Part shown: piece by piece, positions 37,770 through 46,337 of the stretch
Layout: every line of letters starts with the position of its first letter
How positions within the stretch are numbered: the stretch's first letter is position 1
From: an uncultured Acidobacteriota bacterium
GTDB taxonomy: Bacteria; Acidobacteriota; Terriglobia; Bryobacterales; Bryobacteraceae
DNA length: 64,000 nt
NCBI GenBank assembly: GCA_902825945.1
Contig: CADECY010000001.1
Location: 62,001-126,000, forward strand
Direction: 5' to 3'
Notes under the pieces: model-generated
What the model was told of the DNA's origin: nothing
What the model saw: the letters and a program-made list of their open reading frames with translations, nothing else
Database searches by the model: none
Translations under genes and position numbers: made by a program

Positions 37770-37855
37770 CTGGTCCGGATTCACCTCCACGAGCGCAGCG
37801 GCATCAGGAGCAGTTGCGGGAAGTGGTGGCGAGTCTGCGTGCTCACCGCGAGGAA
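37770..37855 (+). pseudogene. DinB C-terminal gene fossil, frameshifted
   Basis: The sequence encodes GLVRI-HLHER and then, after a two-base insertion relative to the intact gene, HQEQLREVVASLRAHREE. It parallels GLIRILDFHERRHQDQF and VVASLKAQ at the end of the intact DinB gene 150 bp upstream. It has no start and runs into the 3' end of the convergent hydrolase gene. Confidence 0.6.
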
Positions 37856-38625
37856 GCGGCCATTTTGCGCTGGGCCAACAGCCACGCGGCGAACTCGGGA
37901 TCTCCGTAGGCTTTGTCCCACGAGTTGTGTCCCACCCCTTCGTACTCGGTGTATTTCACGCCGCTTCCTAGGGCTTTCAACGCGCTCGTCATCTCGCGAG
38001 AAAGTTCCGCGGGCACAGTCTTGTCGTCCGCTCCGTGGAACACCCAAACCGGCATCTTCGCGCCGATCTTGCGAGCCATTTCTTCGTTGGTGGGAAATTC
38101 GGATTCCTTCAGTCCGAACCGCTCGAGGAGCGGCTTCGGCAACGCGACGCCGCCGCAGATGGGCGCGATGGCGGCGAATCGGCCGGGCTCCCGGCCCGCC
38201 AGATGCCAAGTGCCGAATCCGCCCTTGGAGAGTCCGGTGAGGTACACCCGGTCGGGATCGGCGTGGAACTCCCGCATCGACTTGTCAAGGGCGGCCAACG
38301 CTTGATCTTGCTCGATTGTGTCGGTCCACCAGCGCTTCGGGCTCGACTGCGGCAACACGGCGATCGCCGGAAAACGCTCCGGATTCTTTCGGATTGCCGC
38401 GGGAAGACCGATGAGCGTTTGGGTCAAGCCATTGTCGCCCGACTCGCCGGCGCCGTGCAGGAACAGGATCACGGGCCAGGCGCGATCCGCCCGATAGTCG
38501 CGCGGGACGTAGACCTGGTAGCGGAACAGTTGTCCGTTCACGCTGACTTCCCGGTCGAGGAAACCGGTCTCCGCGGCAAAGGAGATGGCGGTGAACAGGA
38601 GCGGCAACAAGGCTCGGATGCGCAT
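37843..38625 (-). CDS. Secreted alpha/beta hydrolase (PHB-depolymerase/esterase-like)
   Basis: 260 residues. Signal peptide at 1-18 (ALLPLLFTAISFAAET). The alpha/beta-hydrolase triad is visible: nucleophile Ser in LTGLSKGGFGTW, Asp in FHGADDKTVP and His in GVGHNSWDKAY. WPVILFLHGAGESGDNG provides the oxyanion-hole region. It resembles the short feruloyl-esterase/polyhydroxybutyrate-depolymerase group and should act on an ester substrate outside the cytoplasm. A TACACT element seven bases before the ATG suggests a leaderless mRNA. It follows the CRTAC1 operon in the same direction but has its own promoter-like element. Confidence 0.85.
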   Translation of the reverse strand: MRIRALLPLLFTAISFAAETGFLDREVSVNGQLFRYQVYVPRDYRADRAWPVILFLHGAGESGDNGLTQTLIGLPAAIRKNPERFPAIAVLPQSSPKRWWTDTIEQDQALAALDKSMREFHADPDRVYLTGLSKGGFGTWHLAGREPGRFAAIAPICGGVALPKPLLERFGLKESEFPTNEEMARKIGAKMPVWVFHGADDKTVPAELSREMTSALKALGSGVKYTEYEGVGHNSWDKAYGDPEFAAWLLAQRKMAASSR

Positions 38626-38632
38626 GGAGAGT

Positions 38633-38638
38633 AGTGTA
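38633..38638 (-). promoter_or_regulatory. Putative -10 element (TACACT) of the esterase gene
   Basis: TACACT on the minus strand, seven bases (ACTCTCC) before ATG 38625. No ribosome-binding site is visible. Confidence 0.4.
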
Positions 38639-38698
38639 GCGCCGGTCAGCGCTCGAGAAGCCTAATTCAATGCCCTGAACCGGGCGTCCGCCCACCCA

Positions 38699-40354
38699 TT
38701 ACGGCACGGCGACAGCGGCCTTCGCTCCCTCTTCGACCAAGTACGTCTTGTTGACGTCAACCGCCGGCAGGTTCTGCTTCTCCCCGCTCGGCCAGATCAC
38801 CTCGATCGCGTCGACCTTCTTGTCCTTCGCCAAGCCGAACGTCAACACGCGATCGCTCTGCGAACAATAGCTCGAGCCGCTGCGAACCGCGAGCCACTGC
38901 TGTCCACCCGCCGATTTCACCCGGACCACCGCCCCGAATCCGTCGCGATTCGACTTGGTGCCCTTCGTCTGGATCCGGACCCAGTTGTTCTGATTGCCGC
39001 CGTCGTTGCGATACAGATACGCCGGACCCGCGTTGGTCGACATCAACAGGTCGAGATCGCCGTCGCGGTCGAAATCGGCGTAAGCGGCGCCGCGCGCCAC
39101 GATGGCGCGATTGATCGCCGCGCCGACCTTGGCGTTCACATGATCGAACTTGCGGTTGCCGAGATTGCGGAACAGCAGCGGATTCTGCGCGTACTTGACG
39201 CGAGGCTGCACGCGCGAGATTTCCTCCTCAATGTGTCCGTTGGCGACGTAGATGTCGAGATAGCCGTCGTTGTCGTAGTCCCAGAAGAAGACGCCGAACG
39301 CGAGGTAGAGGAGGCTGATGCGCCCGATGTTGTTGGCCGGAGCCTCATCGACGAAGAGCCCCGTGCCCTCGTTGTGATAGAGGCCGAGCATCTGGTTCGA
39401 GAAGTTTCCGACGAGGAGGTGCGCGCGGCCCGAGCGGTCGTAATCCGCCGAGTCGACACCCATGGCGCCACGAGCCGTTCCGTCTTCACCGAAGGCGACA
39501 CCGGCAGCCACGGCGACATCGCTGAACGTTCCGTTGCCGTTGTTCTTGTAGAGTTTGTTCGGCTGCGTGTCATTGGCAACGAAGATGTCGGGGTAGCCGT
39601 TGCCATCGATATCGAGGATCGCGATGCCGAGCGATTTCGAGGTCGGATCGGCGACACCGGCCTTCTTCGACGCATCCTCGAACTTGCCGCCACCGAGGTT
39701 GCGATAGAGCTTCGACGAGGTACCCTTGTACGATTCCGGCGTGCAATACGACTTGGTCTGCCCGTCGAGCGAACACCAGAGGTCGCCCGCTTGGGTCCAC
39801 TTGACGTAGTTGGCGACGAAGAGATCGAGCTTGCCGTCGCGATCGTAGTCGAGCCAGGCGGCGCTGGTGGCAAAGTCGATGTTGGCGATGCCCGCGGCTT
39901 TGGTGGTGTCGGCGAACTTGCCGTTGCCGAGGTTGCGGAACAGGCGGTCACCTTCCATCGCGGTGATGTAGAGGTCGATGTTGCCATCGTTGTCGTAGTC
40001 GCCGGCCGCGACGCCCATCCCCTGCATCTCGATCATCAGACCGGCTTCCTGAGTCACTTCGGTGAAGGTGCCGTTCTTGTTGTTCTTGTACAGCGCCGGA
40101 TACGACTTGCGCGGGCCCGGACCCCAGTTTTTGCCGTTGACGAGAATGATGTCGGGCCAGTTGTCGTTGTTGTAGTCGAAGAAGGCACAACCGGAACCGA
40201 GGGTTTCCGGCAGGTACTTCTTGCCGGCCTTTCCGGCGTTGTGTTTGAACTTGATTCCCGCCGCGGCGGTGACATCGGTGAACTGGACATTGGTGGCGGG
40301 TGGCGCGGCGGCAAACAGGAGCGCGGCCGGCGCCATCAGGAACGCAAGCTTCAA
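38699..40354 (-). CDS. CRTAC1 family protein (FG-GAP/VCBS propeller plus ASPIC/UnbV)
   Basis: 551 residues. Signal peptide at about 1-18. VCBS/FG-GAP blades with DxDxDG calcium loops (DYDNDGNIDLY, DYDRDGKLDLF, DIDGNGYPDIF, DYDNDGYLDIY, DFDRDGDLDLL) cover about 55-430. A C-terminal ASPIC/UnbV domain (about 450-540) has GFGAVVRVKSAGG and VIWPSGEKQNLPAV. Such proteins are exported, calcium-stabilised and probably bind ligands or partners. Its start overlaps the multiheme cytochrome gene by 4 bp (ATGA). It is the last gene of the seven-gene operon. The specific role is unknown. Confidence 0.88.
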   Translation of the reverse strand: MKLAFLMAPAALLFAAAPPATNVQFTDVTAAAGIKFKHNAGKAGKKYLPETLGSGCAFFDYNNDNWPDIILVNGKNWGPGPRKSYPALYKNNKNGTFTEVTQEAGLMIEMQGMGVAAGDYDNDGNIDLYITAMEGDRLFRNLGNGKFADTTKAAGIANIDFATSAAWLDYDRDGKLDLFVANYVKWTQAGDLWCSLDGQTKSYCTPESYKGTSSKLYRNLGGGKFEDASKKAGVADPTSKSLGIAILDIDGNGYPDIFVANDTQPNKLYKNNGNGTFSDVAVAAGVAFGEDGTARGAMGVDSADYDRSGRAHLLVGNFSNQMLGLYHNEGTGLFVDEAPANNIGRISLLYLAFGVFFWDYDNDGYLDIYVANGHIEEEISRVQPRVKYAQNPLLFRNLGNRKFDHVNAKVGAAINRAIVARGAAYADFDRDGDLDLLMSTNAGPAYLYRNDGGNQNNWVRIQTKGTKSNRDGFGAVVRVKSAGGQQWLAVRSGSSYCSQSDRVLTFGLAKDKKVDAIEVIWPSGEKQNLPAVDVNKTYLVEEGAKAAVAVP

Positions 40355-43149
40355 CGGGAACCTCCGGCGGAGACGATGGCGGGCTCGGAGCCCGGCTTTT
40401 TCGGTGCGGCGGGTTTGGAGACAACGCGCATGTCCACCGACTCATGATCGTGGATCTGTTGGCGCTCGTTGTTATCCTCGGGACTCGCCTGGCGGCGCAC
40501 GTTGGTGATCGATTGCACCGACTCTTCGATCTTGAAGCGCTTGAAGAGCTTCTCTTCGCGGGCCGCGTTCTCGTTGTCGTTCAAGCCGCGATAGCAGAGC
40601 ATCTTCGTGTAGTGCATCTGCACGTCTTCGCAGTCGACATCCTGCACCGCGTCGAGCGCCTTCAAAGCTTCCTTGTATTCACGCTTCAGGAACAGGATGC
40701 GCGCGAGCTGATTCTGCACCACGCGGTCGCGCGGATGTTGCGCCGTCACGGTTCGCAGGGACTGGATCGCACCATCGTAGTCGCCATCGGCCTTCTGCGC
40801 GAGCGCCTTGAAGTAGTAGGCGCGGGCGAGCTTGTTGTTGATCGAGAGAGCCTTGTCGAGGTAGGGCTTCGCCTCGTCGGTCTGCCCCTCCTGGATATAC
40901 GAGCGCGCGACGTTGATCCAACCGTCTGCGTACTCGGGCTCGGCCTCGGTCACCTTCTTGAATCCGTACTCGGCCGCCTTGAGATCACCTTGCAGCAGCA
41001 GCCCGATACCCCAGTCGTTCCAGCGCTCTCGATACTTCTTGTCGACGACAGGCTTCCACTCCGTGGTGCCCTTCCCGACGTTGAGATACGAAGTGGCACT
41101 GGCGATGGTGACGATCGGCAGGTCCGGAATGCGGTCCTTGATGATGCCGGAGACATTCTTCGGAATGCTGGTCTTTTCGAAAGACCACTTGCGATCGTCA
41201 TAGTTCGGACCCACGTTCTTGTCGCTCGCATCGGGCTGTCCCGCGTAGGCGAACTGCGTGTAGTAGTGGGTGAACTTGCGGTAGTTCAGCTTGGCCGTCA
41301 TCTTGATCCGGCCCTTGGCGTCCTTCGGAATTTTCACGCGGTAGTGGACCACGTCCGCGGCGCCCGGTGGGATCAGGTGCACGTAGAGCATCGTTCGGCT
41401 CTGCCAGGCATTGCGTTTGTTGATCGGATTGCCGTGCTCGTCCAACTGGTACGACTTATAGAAATGCGCGCCGCCCTCCACGGGGCCCTTGCCGCCCTCT
41501 TCCACCATTCCGCTCCAGTAGACCGTCTTGCCGCTCTCGTCTTCGCCTTTCAGTTCGAGCCAGACATCGAATGCGTCCACCGTTCCGCCGGGGAAGAAGT
41601 GCCCGACCTTCCGGGTCCGAACCACGACGTCGAGGCGCACAGTGTCGCCGGGGTTGAACACCGGCTGCGCGACATCGAGCGGCGCGGCAATCTTTCCGAC
41701 TTCGCGGATCAGCACTTGTCCGGTTTGTTCGGCTTCCTCGCCCACCGCGAACATCGTCGCGGCCTGCTGCGAATCACCCGAGCGGCGCCGCATTTGCGGC
41801 TGATTCTTGTCTTCTTCGACCGGCGAAGCCGCGAAGATATCGACGGTGATGATGCCGTCCTTTAGGAACTTCTCAGTGGTTTCGAGCTGTTCTTTGTCGC
41901 CGTTCGCCGTGGGAACCGCGGTATTCGCGCCCGGGAATCGATGGCTGTGAACCTGTCCGTTCACGTTGCCGAAATCCTGCGAGGGGACCATCGGCATGTG
42001 GCAGTCGACGCACGTGGAGGACTTCGGCGGATAGTAGAACGAGCGCGCGCCTTGGCCGGAAACGCCCGACGCTTGCCAGTTGTCGTACTCGTTGAAGCCG
42101 CGGAACCAACGGAAGTTGTTCACCGGAACGTCGAGGTGGACCTTGTGGCAGGAGGAGCAGAACTCCGATGGGTCCTTCTTCATGAACGGCTTGATGAACG
42201 AGCGGCGATGCGCTTCGGGAGCGGTCTTCACCACGTAGTCATGCACGAACTTCATGAGCGGATTCTTGCTGGTCGCGAGTTCGTGCAGCGGCGGATACTC
42301 CATCGTGAAGCTGCCATTGCCGGCCGTGTTCGCCACCTTCGAGATGGAGTGACACGACATGCAGCCTAGTCCGTTGTGGGCTTCGGGCGTGTCGATCTGA
42401 TCCTTGATCGGCTTGTCGAAACGGCCGTTGAAGAAGACGGCGTGATCGTGGCATCCGGCGCACCACTTGGAAGGCTTGGTGCCCACGACATCCTGCATGT
42501 ACTCGATCGATTTCCGATAGAACTGGTTGTTGAACGACGCATGGTGGTGCATCGAACTGTTCCACTGATCGTAGGCGTCCTTGTGGCACTCGGCGCAGCC
42601 CTTCGAATCCATGAAGAAGTTCGAGGGGATGATTTCGCCCGTGTTGGTTACCGATCCGGACGGGAAGAACGGACTCTTCGGTCCCCCTCCCTCCTCTTCC
42701 ATGCTTACCGGAACCATTTGCGGATTCTTGATGCGATGCGTCGGATCGGGGAAGAGCTTCTCCTTCGCGAATCCGCCGAGCCCGATCACGAGCGCGAGAG
42801 CGGTGGCGGGAATCGCGCTGCCGATGGCTTTGCCGGGCGCCGACTTCCATGCCCAGATTGCCGCGAACGCAGCCACCACACCCGCGACGATGTGGAGCAT
42901 CACCAGCCACTGATTCGGCCGGATGGCGCCCATCTTGGCGAGCGCGAGCCCACTGACCAGCACGATCGCCAAGGGCGCGATCGCCTTGCGGTTCTCCTTC
43001 AAGAACATCATCGCCAGCACGATCAGTGCTCCGCCCACGATGTGAGCGAGGATGTTCGTGATGTAGAACATGTTCGGGTCTGGGAAGCCCCACAGGTATC
43101 CGGAATTGATCAGAAGCAGGACAAAGGCGATGGAAAGCAGTCGATGCAT
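40351..43149 (-). CDS. Membrane-anchored five-heme cytochrome c with C-terminal TPR array
   Basis: 932 residues. Hydrophobic segments between residues 1 and 128 suggest four or five membrane helices. Five CxxCH heme sites follow at 185-189 (CAECH), 230-234 (CAGCH), 263-267 (CMSCH), 331-335 (CSSCH) and 380-384 (CVDCH), with extra His residues (HHH at 201-203, HSHRF) as candidate axial ligands. A beta-rich domain covers about 440-700, and TPR-like helices 735-870 (AKPYLDKALSINNKLARAYYF). The layout resembles cytochrome c554-type electron carriers fused to a membrane module and a protein-interaction array. It lies between a TPR/FG-GAP giant (5 bp) and a CRTAC1 protein (4-bp overlap). Confidence 0.85.
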   Translation of the reverse strand: MHRLLSIAFVLLLINSGYLWGFPDPNMFYITNILAHIVGGALIVLAMMFLKENRKAIAPLAIVLVSGLALAKMGAIRPNQWLVMLHIVAGVVAAFAAIWAWKSAPGKAIGSAIPATALALVIGLGGFAKEKLFPDPTHRIKNPQMVPVSMEEEGGGPKSPFFPSGSVTNTGEIIPSNFFMDSKGCAECHKDAYDQWNSSMHHHASFNNQFYRKSIEYMQDVVGTKPSKWCAGCHDHAVFFNGRFDKPIKDQIDTPEAHNGLGCMSCHSISKVANTAGNGSFTMEYPPLHELATSKNPLMKFVHDYVVKTAPEAHRRSFIKPFMKKDPSEFCSSCHKVHLDVPVNNFRWFRGFNEYDNWQASGVSGQGARSFYYPPKSSTCVDCHMPMVPSQDFGNVNGQVHSHRFPGANTAVPTANGDKEQLETTEKFLKDGIITVDIFAASPVEEDKNQPQMRRRSGDSQQAATMFAVGEEAEQTGQVLIREVGKIAAPLDVAQPVFNPGDTVRLDVVVRTRKVGHFFPGGTVDAFDVWLELKGEDESGKTVYWSGMVEEGGKGPVEGGAHFYKSYQLDEHGNPINKRNAWQSRTMLYVHLIPPGAADVVHYRVKIPKDAKGRIKMTAKLNYRKFTHYYTQFAYAGQPDASDKNVGPNYDDRKWSFEKTSIPKNVSGIIKDRIPDLPIVTIASATSYLNVGKGTTEWKPVVDKKYRERWNDWGIGLLLQGDLKAAEYGFKKVTEAEPEYADGWINVARSYIQEGQTDEAKPYLDKALSINNKLARAYYFKALAQKADGDYDGAIQSLRTVTAQHPRDRVVQNQLARILFLKREYKEALKALDAVQDVDCEDVQMHYTKMLCYRGLNDNENAAREEKLFKRFKIEESVQSITNVRRQASPEDNNERQQIHDHESVDMRVVSKPAAPKKPGSEPAIVSAGGSR

Positions 43150-43154
43150 GGTCG

Positions 43155-46100
43155 TCAGGGCCTCCCGGCCAAGGGTCGAATCAAGCGGAGCGCCGGCCGT
43201 GTGTTGAACGTGCGCTGGTAGTCCTGGTGGGCCGGATCATTCGGATATTGTTCGGTGGAAGGATACGGATAGCTCCGCATTCCGTGGAAGGGCAGCGGGC
43301 CGACAGAACTCGAATACGCCGTGTTTGCGTCGGCGTCTTTCGCGTAGCCGTCGAAAAAGATCAGGAACTCGCGCATCCAGCCAGCGGGCAGAGCGGGAAG
43401 CTTGGCGGCGTCGAACTCGAGCTTCACTTCGTCACCCGCGCCCATCACGAGGAACTGGTCGTCGATCTCACCGAGCAGGCTGCTCACGCCGCCGTAGCGT
43501 GTGTAGAAACCGGGCGTCGGGTTCCACATCGACGTGGGCTTCACCGAGTGATAGTCGAAGTGTTCGGGCTGCTTACGTTCGGGATGGACCTTCACCGCCG
43601 AGAATCCGCGGAAGTCGAGAGCGGCGGTTGCAGGGAGCATTTCGGAGAGCTTCACACGCGGGTCACGAGCGTTCTCGCCGAGGAAGGCCTCGTCCCAATA
43701 GACGGCCATGCTCGTGACGATCCGGATGTCGCGCGACTTCGAGCGCCACTTGCCGCGCAGATCGACAGCGATCGTCTTGGGCTTTCCCGCGGGCATTCCC
43801 ATGTCGTCGATCACGGTGACCCACCGTCCGGCAGTGTCCTTGACCTGCAGCGACGGAGCAGCGAGTCCGCCCTTCTTGGTCTGTGAGGAGGCGACGAACG
43901 TCGAACCGTCGGCCCAGTCCACCCAGCCGTGCAGGAATAGCACCGGATCGGCAACGCTTTCCGGGAACGACAGCGTCAGCGAGTGTTCAGACGCGCGGCC
44001 GTTGATGTCGCGCTCGAAGGCGTCCGGATAGCGGCGGTCCCGCGTCAACACGAGGTCACGCACATCGGCTCCGGTCTGGTCGATCGCGCGCGTGGGAGAA
44101 ACGCGCTGCTTCACGCCGAAAAGGCGGAAATCCGGGAACAGCGGCGCCTTGAACTTGTCGTTGGTGAAGATCTCTGTGTCGCGCGGATGATCGACGGCGA
44201 TCAGCTTGATCTGGTCGATGTAGGAGACCTCGCGAAGCTCTTCGGTGACGCGGATCTCGTACTTTCCATCGGGACGCAGGCGAAGCTGCTCGGGCCGGAT
44301 CTGCACGTATTCGTCGTGATCCACGGGGAAGAAGTTGCCATCACCGAGTCCGGCTCCGAGCGGAGCCACGCCCAGTACGTCGGAAATGAACTCGAACTTC
44401 TCGCCGTTCCAGGTGAAGATCATCGGGCAGGAACCGGAGAGCCGTTGCGCTTCCTTGAAGGTGTAGGCGCCGCCCGCCTTCTGGTTCATTTCGTTCTGGA
44501 TGAGTCCGTTCGGCCAGGTGATACGGATCGTCTCGGCCGTGGGGCTTCCGGGTAGTGCGAAAACCATCGGCACACCGCGATAGATCTTCTTCTGATAGAA
44601 GCGCCCGGCTTTCACTTCGACGCGCGCGTCGGGCGCGAGCTTGATGTTCTTGACGCCGGTGATCCCGATGCGGATCGACGGATTCTTCGTTGCGGTGGAG
44701 TTCTTCAGGAGTGTCGCGTTGCCGTCAGCGGCCACTGCGATCACGTCGGTCAGGTTGTCGCCGGTGAACTCGCCGGTGATGATCCCCATCGCGTCCACCA
44801 CGCCCTTCACGCTGCCCGCTTCCCATTGCAAGCCGCTCTTGTGGATCTGCATCGCTTTGCCCGCGAGCATGTCACTGCGGCCGCGGTTTTGGAAATCTGC
44901 GAAATAGACGGCACCCGCGCCCGCGCCGTGCGCGACCTTCGGTCCGGCTTCGAGCTTGCCGTGGTGATTTTCGAGGAACTGAATGCCGTCGGGTCCGATC
45001 GCGGCGACATCGAGGAAGCTGTCGTGGTTGAAATCTTCCACCTGCAAGCGGCCGTTCAGGGCCACCGGAAGCGGAATCGCCTCGTACTTGCCCATCTTCT
45101 TGTCGCGATAAAGAACGCCGGGCTTGCCTTGATAGGCGATCACGATGTCGAAGCCGTTGTCCTCGCCGGTTTCGAGCACCGCCGCGTCGAAAGCGTTGCC
45201 CTCGGCGAACGGAAACGCCTGCTCCGCCCATGTGCCGTCGCCGTTGTTCCGCATGAGTTGCGATTTCGCGCCGAGCAGGATCACGTCGAGGTCGTAGTCG
45301 TGATCGAAATCGACGAAGGCGCAGTGGTTGAACGTGCCACCCGCGAGCGGCTTTACTTCGAATGTGCCCTTCTTGTTGGCCGCGAGCGACGCGCCGTCCG
45401 CGGTGATCAGGCAGAGGTCGGTGAGGGTATCGTTATTGAAGTCGCCTGGATTGCCCGCGCGAGCCGCGGGCAAGGCGGACTTGGTGAAGGCGGCCCCGCC
45501 GTTGGTGAATAGGGCCGAACCCTGCGCACCCACGAGCACGAAATCGAGCTTGCCATCGCCGTTCGCGTCGAGCGGCTGCGCTCCGCTGGCAGCCCCGCCG
45601 AGCGCACCGGCCGGAGACGCCGTGAAGCTGACTTCCACAGGCGCCACGCCGGGTTCGCTCACCGCCGGGATCTCTTCGAGCAGTTCGGCGTAGTACGACC
45701 AGTCCATGTCTTCCGACAGTCCGAGCGCGGCCATGCGCTTTTTGATGTCGTTGAACGTGGCGAGTTCACGCTGAGCGTCGGGCGTGCGTCCCGCCGCGCG
45801 ATAGGAATTGTAGAGCTGGAAGTGCGGCGCGGCGAGCGTCGAGTCGAGCTTGGCGGCGGTTTCGAACTCGACCATCGCTTTGTCCTGCGCGCCCTGCAGC
45901 TTGTGCAGCATGCCGAGATTGAAATGGGTCACCGGCTCAGTTGGGACTCGCTTGGCCATCTCGGTGAACTCGGCCATGGCGCGGTCGAAGTCGCCTTCCT
46001 TTTTATAGACGATTCCGAGATTGAAGAACGTGTGGGGAAGGCTCGGGTTCGTTTTGCGGGATTTCTCGAGCCACGTCACCGCCTGTTTCACGTCACCGGC

Positions 46101-46325
46101 CCGCAACAGCGCCAAACCGTAGTTCAACTGCTCGCGCGCGGAGTCCGGATTCAGATCGAGGGCCTTTTTGAACTCTGCGGCGGACTCCTTCTGCGTGGTC
46201 GGATTTTCGTAGAAGGCCTTGCCGAGGTTGATGTGACGGGTGAGTTGTTCGTTCTTGTTATCCGCGGAACGGACAGCCATTACCAATCCCAGGCAGGCAA
46301 AGGCGAACGCGATCGGCTTTTTCAT
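43155..46325 (-). CDS. TPR/FG-GAP giant with unrecognised C-terminal domain
   Basis: 1056 residues. Signal peptide at 1-20. At least five TPR units cover about 25-210 (for example PDSAREQLNYGLALLRAGD). VCBS-like blades with weaker calcium loops (DANGDGKLDFV, DFNNDTLTDLC, DFDHDYDLDVI, DFNHDSFLDVA) span about 240-540. An ASPIC-like strand region (VEVKAGRFYQKKIY, ITWPNG) follows at about 570-630. The last 420 residues form a separate, probably beta-rich domain that I cannot name, beginning at CPMIFTWNGEKFEFISDVLG. It is exported, and probably a scaffold binding partners through TPRs. It lies 12 bp after a CRTAC1 gene and 5 bp before the cytochrome gene. Confidence 0.82.
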   Translation of the reverse strand: MKKPIAFAFACLGLVMAVRSADNKNEQLTRHINLGKAFYENPTTQKESAAEFKKALDLNPDSAREQLNYGLALLRAGDVKQAVTWLEKSRKTNPSLPHTFFNLGIVYKKEGDFDRAMAEFTEMAKRVPTEPVTHFNLGMLHKLQGAQDKAMVEFETAAKLDSTLAAPHFQLYNSYRAAGRTPDAQRELATFNDIKKRMAALGLSEDMDWSYYAELLEEIPAVSEPGVAPVEVSFTASPAGALGGAASGAQPLDANGDGKLDFVLVGAQGSALFTNGGAAFTKSALPAARAGNPGDFNNDTLTDLCLITADGASLAANKKGTFEVKPLAGGTFNHCAFVDFDHDYDLDVILLGAKSQLMRNNGDGTWAEQAFPFAEGNAFDAAVLETGEDNGFDIVIAYQGKPGVLYRDKKMGKYEAIPLPVALNGRLQVEDFNHDSFLDVAAIGPDGIQFLENHHGKLEAGPKVAHGAGAGAVYFADFQNRGRSDMLAGKAMQIHKSGLQWEAGSVKGVVDAMGIITGEFTGDNLTDVIAVAADGNATLLKNSTATKNPSIRIGITGVKNIKLAPDARVEVKAGRFYQKKIYRGVPMVFALPGSPTAETIRITWPNGLIQNEMNQKAGGAYTFKEAQRLSGSCPMIFTWNGEKFEFISDVLGVAPLGAGLGDGNFFPVDHDEYVQIRPEQLRLRPDGKYEIRVTEELREVSYIDQIKLIAVDHPRDTEIFTNDKFKAPLFPDFRLFGVKQRVSPTRAIDQTGADVRDLVLTRDRRYPDAFERDINGRASEHSLTLSFPESVADPVLFLHGWVDWADGSTFVASSQTKKGGLAAPSLQVKDTAGRWVTVIDDMGMPAGKPKTIAVDLRGKWRSKSRDIRIVTSMAVYWDEAFLGENARDPRVKLSEMLPATAALDFRGFSAVKVHPERKQPEHFDYHSVKPTSMWNPTPGFYTRYGGVSSLLGEIDDQFLVMGAGDEVKLEFDAAKLPALPAGWMREFLIFFDGYAKDADANTAYSSSVGPLPFHGMRSYPYPSTEQYPNDPAHQDYQRTFNTRPALRLIRPLAGRP

Positions 46326-46337
46326 CAGCTATCCAGG

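Noticed and set aside
38641-38698. GGGC/GCCC arms after the last CRTAC1 gene
   Set aside because: Only 4-bp stems and no T-tract; not supported as a terminator.
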